Shown here one piece after another: positions 1-11,795 of a DNA stretch of 64,000 nt. The position numbers and the translations under genes are program-made. How positions within the stretch are numbered: position 1 is the first letter of the stretch; the number at the start of each line of letters is the position of its first letter. A model generated the notes under the pieces. It worked only from the letters and a program-made list of their open reading frames with translations. It had not been told where the DNA came from and searched no databases. The stretch is from Rotaria macrura (Eukaryota; Rotifera; Eurotatoria; Philodinida; Philodinidae). The DNA is taken from positions 186,001-250,000 of the forward strand of contig OENT01000063.1 of assembly GCA_900239685.1 (NCBI GenBank), written 5' to 3'.

Positions 1-58
1 TCTCATAGAAAATTCTGATTCAAAATGGATACGATATTTTCATGAGTTCACTCTAGTA

Positions 59-260
59 TAGGGCTGGCACTTTATCTTTATTTCACTTTGAAAAAGTAAA
101 GTTAGACAAAAATATTTTGTATAGATAAATTTAAAAACCAAACTTTTTCAACTTTACTTTTTCGAGTAAAGTAAAAAAAACTTTACTTTACTTTATCCGG
201 AAAAGTAAAGTAACGCAACTTTATTTTATTTGGTAAAGTAAAGATAAAGTGCCATCCCTA
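59..260. mobile_element. Non-autonomous hAT-type MITE, 202 bp, with perfect 8-bp target duplication
   Basis: The left end TAGGGCTGGCACTTTATCTT and the inverted right end TAGGGATGGCACTTTATCTT differ at one position in 20. The element is flanked on both sides by the same octamer, CTCTAGTA, at 51-58 and 261-268. An 8-bp duplication with a TAGGG/CAGGG-like terminus is the hallmark of the hAT superfamily. The interior is a run of AAAGTAAAG-type words that could fold into a long hairpin, and there is no coding capacity, so it would need a transposase supplied elsewhere. It lies upstream of the first recognisable UTP11 exon and so is probably intronic. Confidence 0.8.
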
Positions 261-341
261 CTCTAGTATTAATTTTTGATGAAATATTTGCTTTCGTGCA
301 TTGTCAAGTATGCTCTTTATGATATAGAATGGTGTTCATAG

Positions 342-1038
342 CTCAAAGAAAAAGTACAAAGAATATTCGGAAGATCAATTAAAATTAATGCAAACACAAG
401 ATTTAAAATATATAAAATATAAACATCAAATGGAACGAAAAAAAATTGATAAATTACAAACATCATCACATCTCATAGATTCAGAATATCGTCCATCGAA
501 ATCACATATATTTTTTGTTGATTCCCAGAAGCAAGGTTCGTGTTTCTTTAATTAGAATGTATTTTTGTTTCATTATTAGTATTAATTTAGTTGAAAAATT
601 CGATCCGGTTAAGAAAATGCGAACACATCCATCATTAATCAATCGTCGATCGAATCGATTGACTATTGAACAATTGAAATCAACAAAATTAAACATCGAT
701 GAACAACAAATAAATGTAATGATATTACATTTTGTCATCTATTGAAATTGAAATTTATACTTTAGAAATTTCAAAAAATGCGAAAGAAAAAATATTTAGA
801 ATTACAAAAACGAATTGAACGTGAGAAGAAGTTACAACAAGTTGAAATGGCTATGGAAGATAAACTTCTCCTTAAAGTAATAACAAGATTTGACCTTCGT
901 TTAATTGAAACTGAAAAAGAAATTTTTTTCTATTATCAGAATCCAAAACAAGATGATGATGATGAAATTTGGTCGGATAATGAAAATGAAAAGAAAAATG
1001 AAAAGAAGAAGTCGAAAATTATACCACGAAAGAAATAA
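342..1038 (+). CDS. UTP11: UTP11-like U3 snoRNP / SSU-processome protein, 5' end not in window
   Basis: This is the C-terminal two thirds (about 176 residues) of a UTP11 family protein, a nucleolar component of the small-subunit processome needed for 18S rRNA maturation. Exons are 342-535, 591-715, 766-876 and 940-1038, all with GT..AG introns of 50-63 nt in matching phase. Diagnostic stretches are EDQLKLMQTQDLKYI, SKSHIFFVDSQKQ and LQKRIEREKKLQQVE, which align to the human protein as I recall it. The tail is acidic then lysine-rich (QDDDDEIW ... IIPRKK). The last intron (877-939) is 63 nt without a stop, so its retention would keep the frame. The N-terminal third must lie upstream; the 3' splice site at 340-341 shows that 342 is not the start. 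The next gene starts 84 bp downstream on the same strand. Confidence 0.85.
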
Positions 1039-1122
1039 TTTGTTTTCTTTTTGTTTCTCGTTAAAATAAAATAGGAAAACCTGTAACATTACTCTGTTTC
1101 TTTGTTTGTTTTTTCGTTTCAG
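1039..1122 (+). promoter_or_regulatory. Short intercistronic gap with pyrimidine tract and splice acceptor abutting the next ATG
   Basis: Only 84 bases separate the UTP11 stop from the BUD22 start. The gap has an AAAATAAAATA poly(A)-signal-like string at about 1063-1073, then a T-rich tract ending TTTTCGTTTCAG directly before the ATG at 1123. A strong 3' splice site touching a start codon in so short a gap is what a spliced-leader acceptor in a polycistronic unit looks like. It could instead be the acceptor of a 5'UTR cis-intron whose first exon lies inside UTP11. The sequence alone does not decide. Confidence 0.5.
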
Positions 1123-4100
1123 ATGAGTTTAATTTCGTTTAATAACGAGGTATGAAAATAAATAATCAAACGAAGATCAATAGAAGTATGGGTTATTGTT
1201 CTTTTCTGTTTTGTTTCTATATTCAAGGTTACTGAGTTGGGAAAATCAGTGAAACGAAGTAAAGTTCGTTCTATTAGAAAATTGACTCGACAAATTGAAC
1301 ATGAACGAAAAAAGTAAAGATTTTAATATGATATAAAATCATGGAATCATTACTCTGTTTTATTAGAAATCCCGATGATGAACGCACAGTACGAAAAGTG
1401 AATAGAATCATTGAAGAAATCCATCAAATTCGAGTATTCAACTTTCATTAAATATAAAATTGAAACTATGCTATATAGTTTAGAAAATACCAGTTAAAGA
1501 TGTCGTCTTATTTGCCATGGAAAATGAAGGAACAATTGCTGAAATTCTACAAAAATACAAGGTAGAAATGAGCGTACTTAAATATAGCTCTACCACGATG
1601 CCTATGATTTCACCGTTACTGCTCATTAGAAGTTCTTGTCTAAAAGTAAAATGAAGTCCATGAAAAAAAAACAGACCTTCTGTCGTATCTTATCAAACGA
1701 TTCGGTAAAAATACTTGGCACATTTCAACTTAGTTTCAAAGTCACACCTTCGTTTCTACAAATAATTTGTATATTTGCAATTAGTCACGTCACTTATGCT
1801 CTTGTGTTACTGATAATAACTGTTCTGAACAAATATCTCAAAGATTGCTGATTTTTGTAGATAAATTGATTAGCTGATTGTATGAGTGACATGTGAAAAT
1901 CAATTTAAGGAAATAACTTCGCTCCGAAATTCTCATATTTTAATTTTGCCAATTCCCATTTTCCGAGTATCATTTTGTTCATACGCAATAGAATTACAAA
2001 TATTCAACGAAGGAAATTGCTACATCACTTACTTCCGGTTCAAAAGTGTGCTGTACTTCTAATGGTATGTATCAAAATGAGCGAAAGAAAAAATAGCGAA
2101 CGTGAAAATAGCGAATAAAAAACAGCGAACGAAAAAATGTCGATTAAAAAATAGCGCAGAAAAAAATGGCGAAGATAAAATAGCGAATGAAGAAAATAGC
2201 GAAATAAAAAATGGCGAAAATTTTTTTGAAATATGTCGGCTACGAAGATAAAGAATTTTTATTGAATAATCCCAGGTCGAAAAATCCAGTGACCAGGAAT
2301 CCGGTCCGGATTTCATCGGGTTTTGTCGGAATCCGACGAGAACTGATAGAGATCTGTGAAAAATTATTTGTATCCAGTCGGATTTTATATCGGATTCCGG
2401 GTCACTGAATTCCCAGTTACTTCCGATCGAATCCTGTAGGTATTACGGCGACACGATAGGATCCGATTACTCACCTTCGTTCTGAGATAAAATAATAAAA
2501 AGTAAATTCAAAAAAAGAAGAGATGATTTTATTTTCTGAGATAATAAAAGATACGCTGTTTGTATTAGATGCCATCAAGAATTATAATAAATTAACAACA
2601 AAATGATATTCACTAGGGATGCACCGGCACCGGTGCACCGACCCCCGGTCGATCGACTACAGGTGCATTGTTAATTATAGCATACAGTCAATCGGTGGCA
2701 CTGATCCACCGGTGGTCGATGGACCAATGGCATCTGTAGTCGGTACACCGGTGTCCAGTGGGACCGGTGGCCACGGCCACTTGTACATCGCTAATATTCA
2801 CTGAAGAGCACAAACCAAGATACTATATATCTTAGTTTAGTTATGTCTTTACTTTCCTTTTCGTTCATTTCTTTGTCCAGAATCGATACTGTCACTATTG
2901 ACGAGCATCACTAGCCAGTGAAAATAGATAACAGAGGAGGACATAGGCATCAGTTATCACTGAATGACATCTGAAATATTTTCGAAAATTTTTAGAGGAA
3001 TACGTTCTTCGCTATTTTACACGGTCGGCATTTTTTTTTTCGCTGTATTTTTTTTCGCACTGTGTTTTTCGCCATTATTCACGTCGACATTTTTTCTTTC
3101 GCTCTTTTTATGTTCGCTATTTTTTCTTTCGCTCATTTTGATGCCATTCCTTCTAATAATCGTGAACGAAAAGTTTTTTGAATATGAAACTAGCGTATTT
3201 TGAAAACTTCACACTTTATGTTCATCTCGATTTGAATATAATTGTATCTATGGTTGTCAAATTCGAGCTTTTTGTAATTCAAAAACACTATGAACGACTA
3301 GTCTCCATGAACTGATTAGAGAAAGTTCGTTTCACGAAATCCATAGTACATAGTCATTTTGTATCATGTACGATGGCTTTAACTAGAAGACGTTAGTCGA
3401 TTGATAAAATTCTCTAGTTAGCTTTGTCATAGTTCAAAAAGAGTCGATCTCGATAATGCTTACTAGTGAAATTAGAAATCATGGACTTCGATTTCATATA
3501 ATTAATGCGGTGTGAAGTACAGTGTTTATGTAGTCATACGCAAGTTTACTTACTTTCTTTCGAGCTTACTTTACATTTTGTGATGCGATGATATCAAGAC
3601 CAGAATTCTGAAAATAGTCGTTCAAATGGAGGATACAAATATCGAGATCGAACTGGTTGCATGTTTTTCCAGATATTTTTACACCTTACCCCGTTCCGCA
3701 GCAAATAGTGTCCGAAAATGACGATTTTGAAAGAAACTTGCTTTCAATTCACTTGAAGATAATTTTAAATGAAAACGAACGAAACTTTAGAAGTCATTCA
3801 ATCTGCTCATATCTAAAACAACTGTGAATATAACTGATAGGAAGCGGTGTATCGTCAAGAAAAGCCATTGATAAAGTATCGATGATTTCTAGAAATATCT
3901 GCCGATACGATTTGGAAGGATTGACCTAGTGATCAATTTTCGAATACCAGTTTTCAATGCTGCACCTATGTTAGATCAATTGGTCGAAAAATTTGTTGCA
4001 TCTTTGATTGATAGGCCAACATAACATACTTCTGATTCCTTCTAGCTACTAGCAATGACTACGTAGACGGATTTCTTGTTTCTTATACGACGGTCATTTT

Positions 4101-5877
4101 TCCTAAGGCAGAAGCAAGTATTTCACACTACATTTTCATAGTCGAGTGAAGCTTGAATATCATCTTGTTAGTTGAGAAACAACAATGCTAAAAACATCTT
4201 TAACTTTGTATACCTTACTTATTATTCTACTGCTAGATTTGAGAAAACGGATGCTGTAAAGAAAAATCGCGTCATCTGTCTGAACGAATTTGTTAGTTCG
4301 AGTTCGTATCAAAAATCAAAACAAAGGAGCTAGCCAGCAAGACCAGACGAGGTTTCTTGGGTTTGAACGATGTCGAAAAGACAACGTCACAGGAATGATT
4401 ACTTTTCACGGAATACGACAAACTGCTCTAGGTTGATCTAAATGAACTATTCACATATACTTAGTACAATATAGTGAAACTAACACCCAAAGAGAGTTCT
4501 CAATTGCACATCAAATTATGAACGAAAGAGAATCTATGTTTGATACGACTAAGGACAATATAATTTATTTATCCATGCGATAGAAGATGATGCAGTAGAA
4601 ACGTAACTGATCTCGATTTATACTCTTTTTACTATTATCTATATCAAGGTCAAAGGAAGACAATATAGGAAACAAACAAATACATCTTTCCTTCACTTTT
4701 GGGTTTTAGTTTACCTCTTTTACCAAGTATATGGCATTATTCTTGTAAGGTGAACAATTTCATCTACATAGAAATGACAAACTTCTATTCCGAAGCAATA
4801 ATGTTTAGTTTAATTGTTACATCAAATTTGATTCATTCATTACGTTCTATTCATAATAAAAGTATTTCTCATTAACGAATTTTTTTTATTCCTTAGCCAA
4901 AAAGTGACGATATCAAACAACATGCATTAATACGTTTAGCAACTGAAAAATCTCTACAATCAGATCTTATGTCGTTGAAAAAAAGTGATGATTACGCAAA
5001 ATCATGGCAACAATTACTGATCATGTATCGTTCGCGATACGAAAAGCGTCTTGTATGGAAGGAGAAATCTGAAGATTTCAAAAAGATTGAAGCAGCTCTT
5101 GTTGAACAACAGAAAGAATTAGAAGAGATAGAACAAAAGTTGCCTAAACCGTTGAAAATTAAAAAGAAAAAAGAGAAAAAAAAGACTCCAATTAAACGTT
5201 CCAAAGAAGCGGTTGTTTGCGTACTTGATCTTGAAAATAAAACTGCTGAACCATTTGGTAATAATACAATGGATGATAATGACGACGACGACGACGATAA
5301 TGATGATGATAAAAAGATTGAAGATAGTAATGAAAAGCAAGAAAAATCAACTGATGAAACTGAAAAAATGGAAATCGAGTCGAAATCGAATTCATCAACA
5401 ACAGGAACTATCAATGATCCATTCTTTTTAAATAGTCAACATCAAATACCATATCAAAAAAGAACTAGTCGAAATAAAGATGATAATGATATTGATGATA
5501 AAAGTTTTATTGAACATTCTTATTTTGTCGATGCACTTTCATCATCATCAAATCGACGTGATGGTCGTGGAGAAGTTGCGAAGAAAAAATGGGCACATCT
5601 ATCCCTTCCAAATCGACCTCGTCTATCAAACAAAGTATCGGCATCAAGTGGAAAATTCAATGGTATAGTTACACAGAAGTTTTCAAATCTAGGCATATTC
5701 ATCTTTTTTCTTGAAATAGGTTCAACAAAAACTCATAAATCAAACGAAGAAGATTTTAATGGTACATCTATGCATCCATCGTGGGAAGCAAGTCGACAAG
5801 CTAAATCACAATATGCAATTAAAAAATCAGAAGCAAAAAAGATTGTCTTTAATAATAGTGATGATGAAAACTCTTAA
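1123..5877 (+). CDS. BUD22 / SRFBP1 family protein
   Basis: Predicted 393 residues from exons 1123-1149, 1228-1313, 1367-1433, 1484-1561, 4897-5662 and 5720-5877. The family (yeast Bud22, animal SRFBP1/p49) works in 40S ribosomal subunit biogenesis, and in vertebrates also binds SRF. Evidence is the N-terminal helical region (FNNEV, VKRSKVRSIRKL, VNRIIEEIHQIR), the segment PKSDDIKQHALIRLATEKSL, long lysine-rich and acidic regions typical of nucleolar proteins (poly-Asp near residue 190), and the C-terminal signature MHPSWEASRQAKSQ ending with KKIVFNNSDDENS. That end corresponds to the HPSWEASR...KKITFDD end of human SRFBP1 as I recall it. Intron 4 (1562-4896) is 3.3 kb, against under 80 nt for the other four, because transposons sit in it. 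Intron 5 is 57 nt and open, so its retention is tolerated. Confidence 0.82.
2064..3150. mobile_element. Foldback transposon, 1.09 kb, long AGCGAA-rich inverted arms, 8-bp target duplication
   Basis: The octamer CTTCTAAT occurs at 2056-2063 and 3151-3158, immediately outside the arms. The left arm (to about 2225) contains ATCAAAATGAGCGAAAGAAA followed by irregular repeats of AGCGAA and AAAATGGCGAA. The right arm (from about 2975) is its inverse, with the same 20-mer read on the minus strand. The central part, apart from a nested MITE, has words such as CCGGATTTCATCGGG and no convincing reading frame. Long, internally repetitive arms fit Foldback- or MULE-like elements; the 8-bp duplication also fits hAT. 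The element lies in intron 4 of the BUD22 gene. Confidence 0.75.
2614..2793. mobile_element. Nested GC-rich hAT-type MITE, 180 bp, perfect 8-bp target duplication
   Basis: The octamer ATATTCAC flanks it at 2606-2613 and 2794-2801. Termini are TAGGGATGCACC and, inverted, TAGCGATGTACA. The interior is strikingly GC-rich for this genome and is built from overlapping palindromic words around CACCGGTG, giving a strong hairpin. It sits inside the 2064-3150 foldback element, so it inserted later. Confidence 0.7.
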
Positions 5878-8800
5878 GAAGATAACTTTTTTGTTGTTAT
5901 TGTTGTTAAATGTCATTGTTTTGAATTGTTAAAAATTGATTGCTACAATCGCATTTACAATTTTATAGTATACGATCGAAAAAAGAATCAATATTTTCAC
6001 GTAGTTTTAAACATGTTGTGCAAGATAGATCTTCAGCAAGGTTCAACGTTCGTAAGAGCTTCCAATTTCAATGAATGTCCATCAGAACCTCTTCGAGGCA
6101 TCTGTACTGGAAATGCTTCAGAAAATCTTTATACGCCATTTTCTTTCTTGTATCGTATTCGCAATCTTGTGGTGTAAGAAAAAAAATCACCAATGAAAGC
6201 GTAGATCTATAGCAACTATGCTAAATCTGATTGAAGTTACATAGGAAATCAAAGTTTAAGTGTAATCGAGCTAATTAGTGATCAGATATATTCATGTGAA
6301 TGTGTTTGGCTACATGGTTGATAGTTTATGTTTGTTATACGAAGAAATCATCTGAGAAACATTCACATAAAAATTAAGCACTGAAAAGTACAATGTGTTT
6401 TATTATGTGGTATATGGAGCATGTTGACGAATTTTAAAAAAATGTAGTAAATGTAAAGAACTATTATTGAAGAATAGATTTTACATATGTATAATCTCAA
6501 AATGCTTAAAGTGAAAAGATAACATGTTTACAAGCTTTAACAACGTAGTGAAATAATGCCAATAATAATAATATAATATCGACTGCTGTTCATTGAGAAC
6601 GAAACACGCTCGGAAAAGAAAAGTTTGACAGTTTCATATTACAACAATACATTTGTTCTAGTCACAAAATCTATTGATGATTTCGACCAGAACGTTTTTT
6701 CACACATGAATTGACATGTAATCTAGTTTTATCACTGTTGGAATTCATTCACTGCATACATTCTGTAGATTGTTGATCGAAAAGTCTACAGATAGCAGTA
6801 GAAGACTAAAACTTTGAAAAGATGATTACAATAAAGTATTCGAACATGACTAAATACGGAACGATATGTCGTCGATTATTCAATATTGATAAGTTGTTTT
6901 ACTTTAATCATTCAATGGTCAAAGTATAGCACCCGATTTTCCACTGTTTGAAGATTTTATACTATCTGGAATAATCTCGTTCGTTAAATGATTTCAATTG
7001 CTCTAGATTATTTTTATTATTAGTTCATCGAAGTAATTTACGATAACGATCATATTCTATTGAGAATTACGTTAATTTCTATGCACATTAAAAATACGAA
7101 AATTTCATCTATTCCACCTTTCGCATTCTAATGATACGTTTGATTTCGACAATCTATCATTCAAACAAGTAAATCATTGTACAAGGTAACGAACGGCCAG
7201 TTATCATTTGACATGTAATATGTATCAATAAATAGCGTTCTCTTATGGTACGGTTCTAATGGTTCGTGTTATCCATCTGATAAATAGATTTAACCTTGTC
7301 CGTAATAATGACAAAGAGGAAAGTAACTATATTTATCGAACGAGTGACGAGCATTAATTTGAATACCAGCGTGTATTGCACATTGGAGAAAGTCAAGCAC
7401 GAGCGCAAGATTGGACCTGATATGATAGTTTTTTAGAAAAAGAAATTTTTCATTGTTGTCTAGAAAATGTGAAAAATCATTACTGTAATAGTTGTTGATG
7501 TAGATTTTGTTTGACAGTTCTACTGAAAAGTTTATGCAATTTGATAACTGCACAACGATACATATTTATGTGATCGATATTATAGATTATGAAAAACTAT
7601 TTATTTCATTGAATTGACAATTCAATATTTGATTTTACTTTTTCTCTTCAATAGGGGTCGTAAGAGAATCAACAAAATTTTGAAAATCAATCTTTCATTT
7701 GTTTCTTCATACTACGAAATCTAGAGTAATGTTTTTAATTAATTTCATACTCTGATCACATATTGAAATCATGTTTAAATTGATCAGATAGTTAGATTCA
7801 AAAAGAAATAATTTAAAAGATACAACAAAGTTCATGATGTCCGATTCGAGTTTTAATATTTATGAATTGTAAAAACAAAAAAACTCGAAAAATTATCGTG
7901 TCAAATTGTCATATGCTTTCCACTAGTTTATTGCGTTATATTGATATTGTGTATCTTTGCTTGTGCCCTAGAGAATATAATTCGGTAATAGTTGTCGTAT
8001 TTCATTACTTTCTATCTCGAGACATCACTCATAGCCAATTATATATTCATTAATTCATTGACATAGCCATATGTATGTCGGGAAGCAAGTTAGTTTAATC
8101 TATTCAGTTACAGTGTTTTGAGACCTTGAAATGCTTGACTGATATCTTTTCTATGATGTTGTGATTCAAATAGAATTATTTTTTTCAAACAACGGAAAAG
8201 GTTGCTACTAATATAAAAACAAATACATATGTCCTTTTCTCTCCGTCAATACAAATATAGGTTTATTTGTATTTAGTTCATATTACATTATTATTTTCTA
8301 GTTTTTAAAAGTTCTACATCTTGTCATTCATTAAAATTCGAACATTAATCAGTCACAAAAAAACTATTTCAAAATTAGACTACACTTGATGTCTACTTTC
8401 TTTTTCTCACTAGTCCAATTTCATCTATTATCTAGAAACGTAACATCTTCGATTAAAATGCAACGATCGATGCCTATTCAATTTATCCGAACAATATGAC
8501 AACGAAATGATTTTAAATTATTCTTGAATAAAACTATAGAAGGGAAAGTGCGCAATCAAATCAGAATCACAGAAAAAACTCCAACCTATTACAGTATTAT
8601 GTTTAAAGACTTTGTCCTTGAACAGTAATAATAGACAATTATGAGTTGTGTCAATGTTTCGACATTATCTTACGAATGTCTGGATGCATGGAGTTCGAGG
8701 CTGTCTCATTAGATAAACAATATCAACTAGTAATCTAGTTTAGTTAAACAATAAGTACAGAAAATGATACAAGCAAATTCGATTGAAAAATGAATGAATA

Positions 8801-11795
8801 TTTGCGAATATTTCTGAGCAACGAAAAGCTACCTCTAATTTTTCGTCAATATTACAAATAATCAAATAGATATTTTTAGACAAACGTCAATCTTATCACA
8901 ATGTACACTGCGACATTAAGATATTTAATATAAACAGCTGGTGATATCGTTTTGTGTCTGACTGTCTACTATTTGTATGGATAAGGAGAAGATATAAATA
9001 GACATCCGATTATCTAAAACTGTAGAGAATCTAATAATAGAAATTACTATCTTTATCGTTTAATATCCGATCATGACGAAGATATTTGAAATGTTAAAAA
9101 ATACCCAACGATAAATTCCTCATAGAACAGAGATTTCCTTAATATTCCAAAAATATAAAACTCGGATGTAATTCAATTCTTTATTTTGATCAACGCATCA
9201 TGTTTTTAGTACAATACGAGTTCTTCGATTGTTATGAATGGAATGCAAGTAAAAGACGTATTATGTTGCTCTATAAATTATTGTCGATCTAATGTTAACA
9301 TCCCATGGATCTTACATTCATAGTGTGAACTTCATAACGTTGATCTGGTTGAATCGGAGTAAAGTATTTTGTTGAAATTTTCTTTTTGGCGATCTTATTT
9401 CATGTATCAAACAACAGTCTGAAGTTAGTTTCTTGATTATTAAAAGATATTCGATGATTGTGATGATCAGAATCAATCGTAAACTATTTGTTCGATTCTC
9501 AAGTGATGTGTGTTGAATGATTTTACATGGAAATATAAATTTATTCATTAAGTGTATACACAGCATGATTTTCTTAGTTGAAGAAGATATTCGCATTAGC
9601 ATTTGGTAAGAACGAAACATTTTACGAATTTGTTATTCATTACTGAATTATATTATTCACTTTGTTTTCCGTATTGTTTATTGAAATAGTACACATTTGT
9701 AGTCTAGACTGTGTTGTTGTGTATCTAATAGAACGTCCTCGAAATCAATCCATCTATTACTTCATACGATAATGTCAAAATATCGAGTATGGATCTTGTC
9801 AACTGTAATTAACGGTCAAAATACAGTCTAAAAACTGAATGATCAAATATACCAGATCGTCATTACAGTCAGGCATAATTTTGTTTTTCGTTGAGAAAAA
9901 TCCATTGATCAAGTTTTTTCTTCAACAGGCATGCATTATACGTATGATCATAAGTTTATCGATGAACAAATCATGTCATAAGATGGATTCGATTATTCAG
10001 TGGTGTAAAACAAAGCAAGCAAAAAAAAAATACTACTTTAATATTACTAGTTATATTATTACCAAAATGATATTCTATTGATCTACTCGGTCTTTTAGCA
10101 GTATCGCAGGGACATGATACAATTTTATGATAGTTTATTTGACGATCATTCCCATCATGCTTCAGATTGATTTTTCATCTGACTGATGTCATATTGAGTA
10201 CGATCAGATGTATCTTCTCACCAGTAGCACGAGTATGATCTTAGATTTCATCATTGTCCTTGGTACAATATTGAAAAAATAATCAAAAGCTCCTGATAAG
10301 AAAAACAAATGACAAAAACAAAACGTTTTCTATTTCTTTGCTATTTAACATCAATTGATCGAAGCATGTTTTGTATATCTCGGTTGAAAATGGTGTTTTT
10401 TTTTCTTATTTGATTCCATCGAATCAAAAATTTGACGAACTGTGAACATATGATAAAAAATTACAGAATAATTTTTCACAGTATGCTTGAGATTCCATGA
10501 AAACATTCGAAAGATGTATCAAAATTGACACTTCATCATATGAAAGTGTTCACTAACTGAGTAGTGTATCAAAATATGATAAAAGATGACATAAACATTT
10601 TCATTTATCTTAATACTCTATCAGAAAGCATCACGAGATAAATAATAGGCTTATTCATTCTCTACATACATACGTAGAAATCAATTGTGTTAACCTTGTC
10701 GATTGGTTATGAAAACAACTGCGTAAACAACCAACTAATGAATGGTCAAGATGGAAATGTCTATCATATGGCAAATTCGTTGAATACAACGAAGGTCAAA
10801 TTAATTACACAATCATGCTTAATGCTTTTGAATCGATCTAATAACAAAAAATTTTCCAGCAACAAATTTATTTTGTTTTCTGCTTCATCAATAAAGTCTG
10901 CATTTCAATGCCTATGAATAATTCTTTTTAGTTGATCTCCAGTATTTAATATCCTTATGTTTGAGATATCATTGTGAGATATAGTTACTATCCTTCATGC
11001 ATTAGTAAAACAATAAATTAAGCGACGTACTAGAGACAAAGTCGAGAAGAATAATTTCACCATTACAAATTACAACTATAATCTACGATGACTATGAATA
11101 AATCCATTAAAATTAAAGGACACTTCGTTTATTCGTTCTCAATAAATGCTTTTTTTTCTTCATATATCACTAATGCATTCTAGGTCAATGACAATTGAAA
11201 AGTATGCATAATCAAATGACTTCCAATAATCATTATCACCATTCTCTGCATCAGCGGTGCATATACTTTGTGTCTTCTTATATCCATAGAATGAGTCCAT
11301 CTGTGACCATCTCTATAACACTTAACAATAACCGTGCTCCTCCTTCTTTTCACAACGAAGAAAAAAAAAGAAAGAAATCACATATTCCTTTCTCTTGATC
11401 ATCAATTGAGTCTTTAAATTTGTGCGTCAGTTGTTGCCATTAACAAACAAATGAAAAAAAATTAGTTTTTTTTTCTATTGATTCTTTTTCTTTCTCTTTC
11501 TTCCGAGCAATATATAAATACATTGATGTTCACTCGGATTTTTTAGTTTTTTTTATTTAGTTAGTTCATCAAACCGTCTCTACGTTTTGATTGTTGCTCA
11601 GAGAGTCTGCATTATTATAATGACTCTTTGACAATGGTCAAAATCTTAAACGGTTTATAGGCGTCGATCGAGAGTTGATTCTTTTTTTTTCTGAAAAATA
11701 TATCAAAAAACAAACAAGCGTCATAAAACATGATCAATAGAATTCTATTTTAGTAGCATTCAAATGAAATCTAATTAACTAACAAATTCAATGTA
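5878..11795. other. 5.9-kb stretch with no supported gene
   Basis: Read on both strands. Only short open frames are present (the longest is 100 codons, minus strand, 9318-9620), without recognisable motifs, splice structure or codon bias. I see simple AT-rich DNA and T-runs near 11,450-11,700, and no clear inverted-repeat element, tRNA or rRNA. The last few hundred bases probably contain the promoter of the ATPase beta gene. Confidence 0.6.

Noticed and set aside
1636..1851. 71-codon open frame with a hydrophobic segment inside BUD22 intron 4
   Set aside because: The exons on either side join in phase across it, and there is no homology or splice site supporting inclusion.
2059..3203. Short hydrophobic open frames within the foldback arms
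   Set aside because: They are read-through of AGCGAA/TTCGCT repeat units (Phe-Ser-Leu strings), not proteins.
9318..9620. 100-codon minus-strand open frame in the 5.9-kb spacer
   Set aside because: Isolated, AT-driven composition (Ile/Leu/Lys/Asn), no motif and no neighbouring exon.
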